Assembly: GCF_000257645.1 (NCBI RefSeq)
Contig: NZ_AJHJ01000034.1
Location: 1 to 50,979, forward strand
Direction: 5' to 3'
Length of the DNA: 50,979 nucleotides
Origin: Serratia sp. M24T3
GTDB lineage: Bacteria; Pseudomonadota; Gammaproteobacteria; Enterobacterales; Enterobacteriaceae
Shown here: positions 38,692-47,699 of the stretch, in pieces
How positions within the stretch are numbered: position 1 is the stretch's first letter
Layout: every line of letters starts with the position of its first letter
Notes under the pieces: generated by a model
Database searches by the model: none
What the model saw: the letters and a program-made list of their open reading frames with translations, nothing else
Told to the model about the DNA's origin: nothing
Program-made: the position numbers and the translations under genes

Positions 38692-40346
38692 TGAATAAAC
38701 CTACTTTTACCGCAGACGGCGATGCGTCTGCGGATGTGATCATTGTCGGATCAGGGATTGTTGGCGGTATGATTGCCGACCAAATGGTCAGTCTGGGACA
38801 TTCCGTATTGGTGCTTGAGGCCGGTTTGCGTATTGAACGCGCACAGGCGGTTGAAAACTGGCGCAATATGCCGTTTGCAAACCGCGCGGGTTCTGACTTC
38901 CAGGGCCTTTATCCGCAGTCTGAACTGGCTCCTGCGCCGCTATATTTCCCAAAAAACAACTACGTGAACCTGACTGGACCTAGCGCCAGCAGCTTTCAGC
39001 AGGGTTATCTGCGTACCGTAGGCGGGACAACCTGGCACTGGGCCGCTTCATGCTGGCGTCACCTGCCAAACGATTTCAAAATGAAAACGCTGTACGGCAT
39101 TGGTCGCGACTGGCCGATTTCCTATGAAGAGCTGGAACCTTACTATTGCCGTGCCGAGGAAGAAATTGGCGTGGCCGGTCCAAGCGATCCAGAGCTGCAA
39201 TCCCCCTCCGAGCGCAGCAAGCCATATCCAATGGAACAAGTGCCTTACGCCTACGGCGATACCCGTTTCGCCGAAGTGGTAAATCCGCACGGTTTCAAAT
39301 CAGTACCTATCCCGCAGGGCCGCAGTACCCGCCCGTGGAATGGTCGTCCAACCTGCTGCGGCAACAACAACTGCCAGCCTATTTGCCCAATCGGCGCGAT
39401 GTACAACGGCATCAGTCATGTTGAACGCGCTGAGAACAAAGGTGCAGTAGTTCTCGCTGAATCAGTGGTTTATAAGATTGATACTGACGAAAACAACAAC
39501 GTGACCGCTGTGCATTGGCTGGACAATAAAAAACAGTCGCACAAAGCTACCGGTAAAATCTTTGCTCTGGCCTGTAATGGCATCGAGACACCGCGCCTGC
39601 TGCTGATTGCCGCCAACGAAAAAAATCCGAACGGCATCGCCAACTCTTCAGACCACGTTGGCCGCAACATGATGGATCACTCCGGTTTCCACTGTACTTT
39701 CATCGCCTCTGAACCACTGTGGATTGGCCGCGGCCCCGCACAAAGTAGCTGTCTGGTCGGCCCTCGTGACGGCGAATTCCGTAGCAAATATTCAGCCAAC
39801 AAGATGATCGTCAACAATATTAGCCAGGTCATTCCAGCCACTAACAAGGCGCTGCAAATGGGACTGGTTGGCGAAGAGCTGGATGCGGAAATCCGTCGTC
39901 GTTCAATTTACGGCGTGGACTTGTCAATCAGTCTTGAGCCGCTGCCAGATCCCAATAACCGCCTGACACTAAGCACCACCCGTAAAGATCCGCACGGCCT
40001 GCCTTGCCCGGATATTCACTATGACGTAGGTGATTACGTGCGCAATGGTGCCGTTGCTGCGCACAAACAGTTGGAGGAAATCGGCAAACTGTTTATGGCT
40101 GAAGATTTCAACATCACTACCAGCCTGAACGCCAATAACCACATTATGGGCGGCACTATCATGGGCAACGATCCGAAAGACTCGGTGGTTAACGGCAATT
40201 GCCGTACCCATGACCATGCCAATCTGTGGTTGCCGGGCGGCGGTGCAATCCCGTCTTCCAGCGTGGTAAACAGTACATTGACCATGGCTGCACTGGCGTT
40301 GAAAGCGGCTGATGATATGGCTAAATCTCTGGCAGGTCAGGCATGA
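38688..40346 (+). CDS. Flavoprotein (large) subunit of a GMC-type sugar-acid/polyol dehydrogenase
   Basis: A 552-residue GMC oxidoreductase. The FAD-binding Rossmann motif is VIIVGSGIVGGMIADQMVSL with the Glu in VLVLEAG. The second FAD stretch is RTVGGTTWHWAASCWR near 110. At 223-233 the pattern C-C-x4-C-x3-C (TCCGNNNCQPICP) is the [3Fe-4S] motif known from FAD-dependent glucose and fructose dehydrogenases. The active-site His lies in NNHIMGGTIMG and the Asn in SSVVNSTLTM near the C-terminus. It has no signal peptide, so it would leave by the Tat route with the small subunit. Homologues oxidise gluconate, 2-ketogluconate or sorbitol; the substrate here is open. Overlaps of 4 bases on both sides show strict coupling. 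Confidence 0.9.
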   Translation: MMNKPTFTADGDASADVIIVGSGIVGGMIADQMVSLGHSVLVLEAGLRIERAQAVENWRNMPFANRAGSDFQGLYPQSELAPAPLYFPKNNYVNLTGPSASSFQQGYLRTVGGTTWHWAASCWRHLPNDFKMKTLYGIGRDWPISYEELEPYYCRAEEEIGVAGPSDPELQSPSERSKPYPMEQVPYAYGDTRFAEVVNPHGFKSVPIPQGRSTRPWNGRPTCCGNNNCQPICPIGAMYNGISHVERAENKGAVVLAESVVYKIDTDENNNVTAVHWLDNKKQSHKATGKIFALACNGIETPRLLLIAANEKNPNGIANSSDHVGRNMMDHSGFHCTFIASEPLWIGRGPAQSSCLVGPRDGEFRSKYSANKMIVNNISQVIPATNKALQMGLVGEELDAEIRRRSIYGVDLSISLEPLPDPNNRLTLSTTRKDPHGLPCPDIHYDVGDYVRNGAVAAHKQLEEIGKLFMAEDFNITTSLNANNHIMGGTIMGNDPKDSVVNGNCRTHDHANLWLPGGGAIPSSSVVNSTLTMAALALKAADDMAKSLAGQA

Positions 40347-41758
40347 AAAAACTTCTGAGTTTAGGATTACTCGGCGCGGCGCTGACTGGTTTCGCAGCCA
40401 TGGCGTCGGCACAGGACAGCCAGCTGGACCTGATTGCCAAAGGTAAACTGGTCGCCACCGCGGCTGACTGTCAGGCGTGTCATACCAATCCTGAAGGCGG
40501 TAAGCCTTTTGCTGGTGACTACGCAATTCATTCCCCGATGGGCACCATTTACACCACCAACATCACCCCGTCCAAACAGTTTGGTATCGGCAATTACACT
40601 TTGCAGCAGTTCGGCAAAGCGGTGCGTGAAGGGGTTCGCCCCGACGGTGAAAACCTTTATCCGGCAATGCCTTACACCTCTTACAGCCATATGAGCGACG
40701 AAGATATTCAGGCGATGTATGCCTACTTCCAGCTCGGCGTGAAACCGGTAGAACAGCCAACCAAACCGACCGCGCTGCCGTTCCCGTTCAACATGCGTAT
40801 CGCAATGGCTGGCTGGAACATGATGTATCTGGACAGCTCCGCCTTTAAACCGGACGCCAGTAAAAGCGCAGAATGGAATCGTGGGGCTTATCTGGTTAAC
40901 GGCGCGGGCCACTGCGATACCTGCCATACGCCGCGTAACCTGATGATGGGCGAAGTCACCGATAAACCGTTGGGCGGTGGCATGGTTGGCCCATGGTATG
41001 CGCCAAACATCAGCTCTGATCCAGTTAGCGGCATTGGCAATTGGACCCAGGCACAGCTGGTCGAGTACATGAAAACTGGCCGTACCGTAGGCAAAAACCA
41101 GGCCGCAGGCCCGATGGCTGAAGCCGTGCAGAACAGTTTGCAGTACCTGCCTGACTCCGACCTGAATGCCATCGCGGTTTACCTGAAAACCAGTACTCCG
41201 GTGCGTAATCCGGGCGATAAACAGGCGGCGGACAGCTTTGGCCCGAAAGGCGTTAACGTCGAAGATGGCCTGCGCGGTATACATCCGTCCAACTCCAACC
41301 ACACCATTATTGGTGGCGCGGCGTTGTTCAGCGGCTACTGTGCCAGCTGTCATCAGCCAGACGGCGGCGGCAGCAAAAATCAGGCATACCCGTCACTGTA
41401 TAACAACACCGCGACCGGTATGACCAACGCGTCAAACCTGATTTCAGCTATTCTATACGGTGTCGATCGTCAGGTCGGTGACCAGCATGTGCTGATGCCG
41501 AAATTTGGTGAAGGTTCGTATGTCGGCCAGTTGACCGACGCACAGATTGCTGACATCTCCAACTACGTGCTGACCAACTATGGTAACCCGGCGATTCAGG
41601 TTACCCCGCAAGATGTGGCGGTGCTGCGCGGCGGTGGCCCTGTGACCCTGCTCGCGAAGCTTCAGCCATATATGGCTCCGGCAATGATTGTAGGCGTGAT
41701 TATTGTACTGGCGCTGATCTTCTGGTTATTTAGAAGACGCAAAACTCGCTCACGTTAA
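40343..41758 (+). CDS. Tri-heme cytochrome c subunit of the dehydrogenase
   Basis: A 471-residue membrane-anchored cytochrome c with a Sec signal peptide (MKKLLSLGLLGAALTGFAAM, cleaved after ASA) and three heme sites: CQACH near residue 44, CDTCH near 192 and CASCH near 331. A C-terminal helix (AMIVGVIIVLALIFWLF) followed by RRRKTRSR anchors it in the inner membrane. It takes electrons from the flavoprotein and passes them to ubiquinone, as known for gluconate and sorbitol dehydrogenases. It is the last gene of the operon, before a strong terminator. Confidence 0.93.
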   Translation: MKKLLSLGLLGAALTGFAAMASAQDSQLDLIAKGKLVATAADCQACHTNPEGGKPFAGDYAIHSPMGTIYTTNITPSKQFGIGNYTLQQFGKAVREGVRPDGENLYPAMPYTSYSHMSDEDIQAMYAYFQLGVKPVEQPTKPTALPFPFNMRIAMAGWNMMYLDSSAFKPDASKSAEWNRGAYLVNGAGHCDTCHTPRNLMMGEVTDKPLGGGMVGPWYAPNISSDPVSGIGNWTQAQLVEYMKTGRTVGKNQAAGPMAEAVQNSLQYLPDSDLNAIAVYLKTSTPVRNPGDKQAADSFGPKGVNVEDGLRGIHPSNSNHTIIGGAALFSGYCASCHQPDGGGSKNQAYPSLYNNTATGMTNASNLISAILYGVDRQVGDQHVLMPKFGEGSYVGQLTDAQIADISNYVLTNYGNPAIQVTPQDVAVLRGGGPVTLLAKLQPYMAPAMIVGVIIVLALIFWLFRRRKTRSR

Positions 41759-41790
41759 TAATGTATTAACAGTTTTTGGCGAGCAAAGTA

Positions 41791-41825
41791 AAAGGAGAGT
41801 GCCGGGGGGCGCTCTCCTTTTTTTA
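41791..41825. terminator. Terminator of the dehydrogenase operon
   Basis: AAAGGAGAGTGCC pairs with GGCGCTCTCCTTT (one T-G pair) around a G-rich loop and is followed by TTTT. It stands 33 bases after the cytochrome stop and may also serve the convergent SDR gene. Confidence 0.9.
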
Positions 41826-41847
41826 TTTGCCTTTGCCAAATGAAACG

Positions 41848-42603
41848 TTATCCGCGGCCCACGAACGGCATCGCGGTAGCCATTACCGTCAAAGTCAGAA
41901 TATTGGTACCATCTGGCTGATTAGCCATAAACGCCACGGCTTCTCCGACTTTGTCTGCCGGCATTACCGGCTCGGGTTCCAGCTCGAAATTAGCCTGTAA
42001 TCTGCCGCCCAATGCCTTGTTGCCCATATCAGTGGCAGCATTTCCCACATCAATTTGCCCACAGGCAATGTTGTATTGTCGACCGTCCAGCGAGGTGCTT
42101 TTAGTCAGGCCGGTAATAGCGTGTTTGCTGGCCGTATAAGCCGCTGAATACGGGCGTGGAGTATGGGCTGAAATTGACCCGTTGTTGATGATTCTTCCGC
42201 CGATTGGCGTTTGCTGTTTCATCAATTTTACTGCCGCCTGAGTACACAAATAGGCGCCGTTAAGGTTGGTATTAATCACCGTCAGCCAGTCTTCATAAGG
42301 CTGGTCTTCAATCGGCTGTTCCTTGACGTTGGTTCCGGCATTGTTAAACAACACATCTAAACGACCAAAAGTCTCCTGCACCGTTGAAAACAGCGTCGCG
42401 ACCGACTTGGGATCGGTGACGTCTACCGTCAGCGCATGAACTTGCCCCGGCTCAAACAGCGCGGCAGCCTTTTGCAGTTTATCCTGATTGCGCCCAGTCA
42501 AAATAACCAGAAACCCGCTGGCCACCAATGCTTTGGCAGCACTCAACCCGATGCCACTGCCGGCACCGGTAATCAATGCAATTTTCTTATCAGTTGTGAT
42601 CAT
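41848..42603 (-). CDS. Short-chain dehydrogenase/reductase
   Basis: A 251-residue cytoplasmic classical SDR. The cofactor motif is [18 protein letters not shown], with an Arg after the second strand (LTGRNQDKL) that suggests NADP. The NNAG motif is [13 protein letters not shown], the catalytic Ser is in [12 protein letters not shown], and Tyr-Lys are in [14 protein letters not shown]. The C-terminus ([12 protein letters not shown]) lacks the usual IDGG end. The gene lies 44 bases after the idnO-like gene on the same strand, so both are probably co-transcribed. Reduction of a keto sugar acid is inferred from context. Confidence 0.85.
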   Translation of the reverse strand: MITTDKKIALITGAGSGIGLSAAKALVASGFLVILTGRNQDKLQKAAALFEPGQVHALTVDVTDPKSVATLFSTVQETFGRLDVLFNNAGTNVKEQPIEDQPYEDWLTVINTNLNGAYLCTQAAVKLMKQQTPIGGRIINNGSISAHTPRPYSAAYTASKHAITGLTKSTSLDGRQYNIACGQIDVGNAATDMGNKALGGRLQANFELEPEPVMPADKVGEAVAFMANQPDGTNILTLTVMATAMPFVGRG

Positions 42604-42647
42604 AAGGTATCCAAAATCTATTCAGCTTGATTGCAAAAAATCAGCGA

Positions 42648-43412
42648 TCAGACCGCCGCCATCATGCCGCCGTCGATAAACAGCAGCTGGCCGTTTACGA
42701 AATCTGACGCGCGAGAAGAAAGGTAAACCGCACCGCCGATTAGCTCTTCAGGATTACCCCAACGGGCGGCTGGCGTTCTTTTACAAAGCCAGTCGGAGAA
42801 CTCTTTGTTATCCACCAGCGCCTGGGTCATATCAGTTTTGAAATAGCCGGGAGCAATGCCGTTGACCTGAATATTATAGCGGGCCAGCTCGACACACATG
42901 CCGCGGGTCAACATTTTGACCGCGCCTTTTGAAGCAGCGTATGGGGTGATGGTGTCGCGACCCAGCTCACTTTGAATCGAGCCGATGTTAATGATTTTGC
43001 CGCGCTCGCGCTTGACCATGTAACGAGCAACCGCCTGTGAAACCAGGAATACCGATTTCTGGTTTACCGCTACGATGTCGTCCCAGTCTTTTTCCGGGAA
43101 TTCGGTAAACTTGTGGCGACGCTGAATCCCGGCATTGTTGACCAGCACGTCGATAGGCCCGATTTCCTTTTCAATTTTGTCGATCGCCTGATTCACTGCA
43201 ACACTTTGAGTAACGTCAAAAGCGACCGCATGAGCAATAAAACCTTCGGCACGCAAAGCTTCGGCAGCTTTAGCCGCTGATTCCTGCGTGGTGCTGTTGA
43301 TGATGACTTCGGCGCCATTTTCAGCCAGACCTTTTGCCAAGAGGAAACCCAGTCCGCGCGAAGAACCGGTAACCAGAATTTTTTTGTTATCCAGGGAGAA
43401 TAAATTTGTCAT
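42648..43412 (-). CDS. idnO: Gluconate 5-dehydrogenase / 5-ketogluconate reductase
   Basis: A 254-residue SDR close to E. coli IdnO (254), which interconverts 5-keto-D-gluconate and D-gluconate with NADPH in the L-idonate pathway. Matching stretches are ILVTGSSRGLGFLLAKGLAE, IGPIDVLVNNAGIQRRHKFT, QSELGRDTITPYAASKGAVK, MLTRGMCVELARYNIQVNGI and FVNGQLLFIDGGMM. Catalytic Ser, Tyr and Lys are present. It is divergent from the LacI-type regulator (362-base gap with operator and CRP-like sites). No idnD, idnK or idnT gene of the E. coli type is seen in the window. Confidence 0.9.
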   Translation of the reverse strand: MTNLFSLDNKKILVTGSSRGLGFLLAKGLAENGAEVIINSTTQESAAKAAEALRAEGFIAHAVAFDVTQSVAVNQAIDKIEKEIGPIDVLVNNAGIQRRHKFTEFPEKDWDDIVAVNQKSVFLVSQAVARYMVKRERGKIINIGSIQSELGRDTITPYAASKGAVKMLTRGMCVELARYNIQVNGIAPGYFKTDMTQALVDNKEFSDWLCKRTPAARWGNPEELIGGAVYLSSRASDFVNGQLLFIDGGMMAAV

Positions 43413-43513
43413 TGTGATTTTCCTGACGTTAAAAACGAATAGAGTTCGTGAGACCCACGATCAAATGAATAAAGTGATGTTCATCAATAAAAGCGGTTTA
43501 TCGGCCCACAAAC

Positions 43514-43529
43514 TGTGATGCAGATCACT
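43514..43529. promoter_or_regulatory. CRP-like site upstream of idnO
   Basis: TGTGATGCAGATCACT has the TGTGA-N6-TCAC(A) form of a CRP site, with one deviation at the last base. It lies about 100 bases before the idnO start, suited to catabolite control. Confidence 0.65.
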
Positions 43530-43706
43530 TTATTGGGTGTTAAGAAACTCTGTTACCGCAAGCGTGATCGGGGTCATTCGATAAATTTCTCCTAACGCAA
43601 ATTTTGCCAGTCAGAGAGAGGTGTTAAGGGCAACAAAATGTGTCATCGTCATGAAAGTAAAAGTTTTTTATGCCCTTCTATTGCGTTGTTATGAGATAAG
43701 CTATTT

Positions 43707-43748
43707 GGTAACATAAACCGTATCATTTTCCCGCCACTTGATGTTACC
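43707..43748. promoter_or_regulatory. Inverted pair of GGTAACAT half operators
   Basis: GGTAACAT (43707-43714) and ATGTTACC (43741-43748) are exact inverse copies, 26 bases apart, just before the regulator gene at 43775. ATGTTACC is the half site of GntR/IdnR-type operators, so autoregulation is likely. Confidence 0.6.
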
Positions 43749-43774
43749 CACAGCGGCACCAGCAGGACTTCTGG

Positions 43775-44758
43775 ATGAGAAATCAGCGCGTCACACTGCA
43801 AGATATCGCGTTACTCGCCGACGTCACTAAAATGACCGTCAGCAGGTTTCTCCGCACGCCTGAAAAAGTCTCTCCAGAAACGCGGGAACGCATTACCAAG
43901 GTGATGCAAGAAGTTGGATTTCCGCTGGAAGAAACAGAAAAAAAGAATAAAAGCAGGAAGATAGGCATTCTTGTTCCCTCTTTTAATAATCAGATTTTCT
44001 CCGAACTGTTGGCAGGCATCGAATCGGTAACCTCAGAACAGGGTTATCAAACGCTGGTAGTGAATTACGATTACAGCAAAGAACGTGAAGAAGAACATAT
44101 TATCAATTTGCTGACCTACCGCCTTGCCGGTCTAATCCTGACTGATTCAGTACACACGCTAAAAGCCGATAAATATCTCAATGCCGCTGATATTCCTATT
44201 GCTCAGGTAATGGATCTCGATGATTCCCATGGCCGTATAGCCGTCGGCTTTGATAATTTTCAGGCCGGGTTTGATATGGCGACGGCGTTAATTGCCAGCG
44301 GCAAAAAACACGTCGTTTATTTCGGCTCGATGTCCGATCCCCGTGATATGAAACGTTATGAGGGATACCGAAAAGCCATGGAAAATAACGGACTTACTCC
44401 GCAGCATATTACGCCAAATAAAGTTTCTTCGGTGTCTATCGGCGCAGGAATGTTGACCATGGCACGCCAGTTTGATCCGCTGGTTGATGCGGTTCTTTGC
44501 ACCAACGATGATATTGCCGTCGGCGTGTTGCAGGAATGTCTTCGCTTAGGCATTCGAGCACCGCAGGAGATGGCGATCTCCGGCTTCCACGGCCTGGATA
44601 TTGGCCTGGCGACTACGCCACTGCTGGCCAGCGTGATCACCCCGCGCTTCGAAATCGGCAAAGTCGCAGCTGAAATCATGCTAAAAAAGATTAATAAAAT
44701 TCCGACAATTGAAAGAGTTGACCTGCATTATCGTATTTCCCTCGGCGGTACAATTTAA
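43775..44758 (+). CDS. LacI-family regulator, GntR/IdnR type
   Basis: A 327-residue repressor/activator. The N-terminal LacI helix-turn-helix is VTLQDIALLADVTKMTVSRF with the hinge region RERITKVMQEVGF. The periplasmic-binding-like effector domain follows (IGILVPSFNNQIFSELLAGI, DAVLCTNDDIAVGVLQECLR, ISGFHGLDIGLATTPLLASV). It resembles GntR and IdnR of gluconate/idonate metabolism in length and order. The start at 43775 has AGGA 7 bases upstream. Between divergent idnO and the downstream MFS gene, it probably controls both through the GGTAAC-type palindromes. Confidence 0.88.
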   Translation: MRNQRVTLQDIALLADVTKMTVSRFLRTPEKVSPETRERITKVMQEVGFPLEETEKKNKSRKIGILVPSFNNQIFSELLAGIESVTSEQGYQTLVVNYDYSKEREEEHIINLLTYRLAGLILTDSVHTLKADKYLNAADIPIAQVMDLDDSHGRIAVGFDNFQAGFDMATALIASGKKHVVYFGSMSDPRDMKRYEGYRKAMENNGLTPQHITPNKVSSVSIGAGMLTMARQFDPLVDAVLCTNDDIAVGVLQECLRLGIRAPQEMAISGFHGLDIGLATTPLLASVITPRFEIGKVAAEIMLKKINKIPTIERVDLHYRISLGGTI

Positions 44759-44793
44759 CCTTCCATCTCAAAATTACACCATTCACTTCCTGG

Positions 44794-44811
44794 GGTAACG
44801 ATCACGTTACC
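44794..44811. promoter_or_regulatory. Palindromic LacI-type operator before the MFS gene
   Basis: GGTAACG-ATCA-CGTTACC is a dyad with perfect 7-base arms, followed by another GTAAC (44813-44817). The GTTACC arm is the same as in the sites before the regulator gene, so the same LacI-type protein probably binds it. Confidence 0.7.
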
Positions 44812-44839
44812 AGTAACATCCTTTTTTAACATGATCTAA

Positions 44840-44855
44840 CGTGACTTGAGTCACA
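44840..44855. promoter_or_regulatory. CRP-like site before the MFS gene
   Basis: CGTGACTTGAGTCACA reads TGTGA-CTCAAG-TCACG on the minus strand, a CRP-type site with one mismatch, about 150 bases before the MFS start. Confidence 0.6.
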
Positions 44856-45007
44856 TATTATATTGACAGAAATGCTTTTATTAAGGCATCGACGGATCAG
44901 GTTAATAAGAACATTATTCCAATGCCTTATTTCATGTACCAACCGAATTCGCGTATTAATTCATTCCCTATAGTTGGAATGCTTCTGTGAATAAACGAGG
45001 TGTACCC

Positions 45008-46351
45008 ATGGATAAAAAAATACCAAAGGCCCGCTGGCTTCGCGTTATAACGCCAATACTCATCGCCTGCATTATTTCATTCATGGACCGAGTCAATATC
45101 AGCTTTGCAATGCCAGGCGGGATGGATAGCGCATTGGGCATCACGTCATCAATGGCCGGTCTTGCCGCGGGTATTTTCTTTATCGGTTACCTGTTTTTAC
45201 AGGTTCCCGGTGGCAGCATTGCAGTCCACGGCAGCGGCAGAAAATTTATTGCCTGCTCACTGGTCGCCTGGGCAATCATCTCCGTATTGACCGGGATGGT
45301 GACTAACCAATATCAACTGCTATTCCTGCGCTTTGCGTTGGGTGTGGCCGAGGGTGGGATGCTGCCGGTGGTGCTAACCATGGTCAGCAACTGGTTCCCG
45401 GATGCTGAACGCGGCCGTGCCAATGCCTATGTACTGATGTTTGCGCCAATTGGCGGGATGATCACCGCGCCGCTGTCTGGCTATATTTTACAGGCACTTG
45501 ACTGGCGCTGGCTGTTCATCATTGAAGGTATGCTTTCCGTCGTCGTAATGGTGTTCTGGTGGTTTACCATCAGTGACCGCCCTGAAGAAGCCAAATGGCT
45601 GTCCGAGCGTGAACGTAATTATCTGGTGACCGAGCTGACACGCGAACGTGACGCGCTGAAAGAGCTGGCTCCCGTTGAGAATGCCCCGTTGAAAGAGGTA
45701 TTCCGCAATGCTTCAATCATTAAATTAGTGGTGATTAACTTCTTCTATCAGACCGGGATTTACGGCTATACCCTGTGGTTGCCAACAATCCTCAAGGGTT
45801 TGACCGGCGGAGACATGAGCAAAGTAGGTCTGCTGGCAATAATCCCTTATATCGGGACCATGCTGGGTATTTTGGCCTTCTCTGTGCTGTCGGATAAAAC
45901 GGGCAAGCGCAGACTGTATATCATCCTGCCATTGTTAGGATTTGCCGGCAGTCTGGCATTATCAGTCACTTTTAAAACCAACATTGTCGCCTCTTACTGC
46001 TTCCTGGTCTGTGCCGGATTCTTCCTGCAGGCCGCAACCAGTGGTTTCTGGACTATACCGGGCAAGGTTACCACTCCTGAGGTGGCCGGTAGCGCACGAG
46101 GTGTTATTAACGGTTTAGGTAATTTGGGTGGCTTCTGCGGCCCGTACCTGGTGGGTGTTTTGGTGAGCCTGTATGGCCAAAGCACGGCGATTTACGCTCT
46201 GGGCGGCTCATTGCTGATTGCTGCTATGGTCACTGCGCTGTTGCCGAAAGAGTGTGATATCGCGCTGGTCCCTGGTGCCAAAGCCATAGCGTTGGCGGAG
46301 CATTACGCCGTAATGCGTGCAAAATACAAACCTCAACGTATAACGGCATAA
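45008..46351 (+). CDS. MFS transporter, anion:cation symporter family (sugar acid/ketogluconate type)
   Basis: A 447-residue inner-membrane symporter with 12 helices. ACS-family marks are CIISFMDRVNISFAMPGGMD in helix 1, IGYLFLQVPGGSIA, RFALGVAEGGMLPVVLTMVS and NWFPDAERGRANA, and GFWTIPGKVTTPEVAGSARG in the C-terminal half. ATG 45008 was chosen for the GAGG 7 bases upstream. Members carry hexuronates, glucarate, galactonate or 2-ketogluconate with protons. Gene context (membrane sugar-acid dehydrogenase, IdnO, IdnR-type regulator) points to a keto-gluconate or gluconate-like acid. It ends at a bidirectional terminator shared with bcr. Confidence 0.88.
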   Translation: MDKKIPKARWLRVITPILIACIISFMDRVNISFAMPGGMDSALGITSSMAGLAAGIFFIGYLFLQVPGGSIAVHGSGRKFIACSLVAWAIISVLTGMVTNQYQLLFLRFALGVAEGGMLPVVLTMVSNWFPDAERGRANAYVLMFAPIGGMITAPLSGYILQALDWRWLFIIEGMLSVVVMVFWWFTISDRPEEAKWLSERERNYLVTELTRERDALKELAPVENAPLKEVFRNASIIKLVVINFFYQTGIYGYTLWLPTILKGLTGGDMSKVGLLAIIPYIGTMLGILAFSVLSDKTGKRRLYIILPLLGFAGSLALSVTFKTNIVASYCFLVCAGFFLQAATSGFWTIPGKVTTPEVAGSARGVINGLGNLGGFCGPYLVGVLVSLYGQSTAIYALGGSLLIAAMVTALLPKECDIALVPGAKAIALAEHYAVMRAKYKPQRITA

Positions 46352-46375
46352 CCGCCAACTTAGGGTCACGCCAAT

Positions 46376-46406
46376 GAAAAGGCCAGTGTTAATCACTGGC
46401 CTTTTC
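46376..46406. terminator. Bidirectional terminator between the MFS gene and bcr
   Basis: GAAAAGGCCAGTG (46376-46388) pairs with CACTGGCCTTTTC (46394-46406) around a 5-base loop. Confidence 0.92.
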
Positions 46407-46433
46407 GTATCTTGAGAACGACAGCTTGCGGCG

Positions 46434-47657
46434 TTATTCAGCCGCAGCGGAACTCGCCTCGGTGCCAGCAACCCTGGACGGCCTGCTGGCATACAAATAC
46501 AGCGCGACGGAAGCAATGATACAGAACGCCATCGAACCGACCATCGGCCAGGCACTGTGTGCCGGGAACATCGACAAAAGCGAGCCTACCAACGCACCGG
46601 TACCAAAGCGGATCGTTCCTGCCAAAGATGCCGCCGTGCCAGCCATATGCGGGAAGTCATCCATAATCACCGCCATCGCATTGGACGTTACCATCGCGAT
46701 ACAGCCCACATAACCCGCTACACCCAGCACCAACGCCCAGAATCCAAGGCCGAAGGCGAGCACCACCAGCAGCCATAGCCCCATCGTCAGCTGAATCATC
46801 AGTCCAAGACGGAACATTTTTACCGCCCCCATCCGACGCACATTACGGCTGTTGATAAAGGTCAGTACTACCAGAAACACCACATTCAGTGCGAAATAGA
46901 AGCCAAAGTTCTGCGGCGACACGCCGTTAAGCTGGATATAAACAAAAGGCCCGGCGCTCAGAAACGAGAACATACCGGCAAAAGAAAAGCCGCTGGCCAG
47001 CATGTAGCTCAGCACGCGTTTGTGTCGAAACAGCGAAGCAAAGTTGCCCAGACTGGTGCGCATGTGAAAACGCTGCCTGCGCTCTTTGGGCAGCGTTTCT
47101 TTTATGAATACCGCCACCAGCACCGCAGCAATCAGGGCCGCAATCGCCATCGCCCAGAAAATTGCGTGCCAGCTGAACCACAGCATCAGCGCACCGCCGA
47201 GCATAGGGGCCAACAAAGGCGCCACGGTCATTACCAGCACCACAAAAGACATCATTCGCGAGAATTCGTCTTTGGTGAACATATCGCGCATCAGGGCGTT
47301 GATCACCACGCTGCCCGCTGCTGCTGCAAGGCCATGCAGAAAGCGCATATTGACCAACTGCTCAACGGAGTTGGACAGCGCACAGGCCGCCGCCGCGATG
47401 GCAAACACCAGCACGCCCCAGAAAATCACCGGTTTACGTCCCAGACTGTCGGCCATCGGACCATAAAAAAGCTGGCCAATAGCAAAACCCAGCACATAAG
47501 CACTTAGCGTCATTTGTACCTTGCCAGCCGGAACACCAAACTCTTGGGCAATCATCGGCATACTCGGCAGATACATGTCGATCGCCAGCGGCATCAACAT
47601 CGACAACAGTCCCAATATCAGGATCAGACCTAAGTGGGATGTCCGGGGTTCTTGCAC
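46434..47657 (-). CDS. bcr: Bcr/CflA family multidrug efflux transporter
   Basis: A 407-residue MFS exporter with 12 helices, the homologue of E. coli Bcr (bicyclomycin and sulfonamide resistance, dipeptide export). Matching stretches are [89 protein letters not shown] and [20 protein letters not shown]. The start is a GTG at 47657 with AGGAG 9 bases upstream. It lies 42 bases after rsuA on the same strand, as in E. coli, and may be co-transcribed with it. Confidence 0.95.
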   Translation of the reverse strand: MQEPRTSHLGLILILGLLSMLMPLAIDMYLPSMPMIAQEFGVPAGKVQMTLSAYVLGFAIGQLFYGPMADSLGRKPVIFWGVLVFAIAAAACALSNSVEQLVNMRFLHGLAAAAGSVVINALMRDMFTKDEFSRMMSFVVLVMTVAPLLAPMLGGALMLWFSWHAIFWAMAIAALIAAVLVAVFIKETLPKERRQRFHMRTSLGNFASLFRHKRVLSYMLASGFSFAGMFSFLSAGPFVYIQLNGVSPQNFGFYFALNVVFLVVLTFINSRNVRRMGAVKMFRLGLMIQLTMGLWLLVVLAFGLGFWALVLGVAGYVGCIAMVTSNAMAVIMDDFPHMAGTAASLAGTIRFGTGALVGSLLSMFPAHSAWPMVGSMAFCIIASVALYLYASRPSRVAGTEASSAAAE

Positions 47658-47699
47658 TTTTTACAGCTCCTGTTAGCTAGAAAAACCTGTGATTGAAAA

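Larger units (their letters stand above)
43413..43774. other. Divergent control region idnO - lacI-type regulator
   Basis: 362 bases with a CRP-like site (43514-43529), a TGTTACCGC half operator at 43551-43559 and an inverted pair of GGTAACAT/ATGTTACC half sites (43707-43714 and 43741-43748). These resemble GntR/IdnR operators (ATGTTACC...). Both divergent promoters must lie here. Confidence 0.6.

Noticed and set aside
40367-41353. 328-residue minus-strand frame opposite the cytochrome c gene
   Set aside because: The plus strand codes a clear tri-heme cytochrome with signal peptide; the opposite frame is a shadow caused by codon bias.
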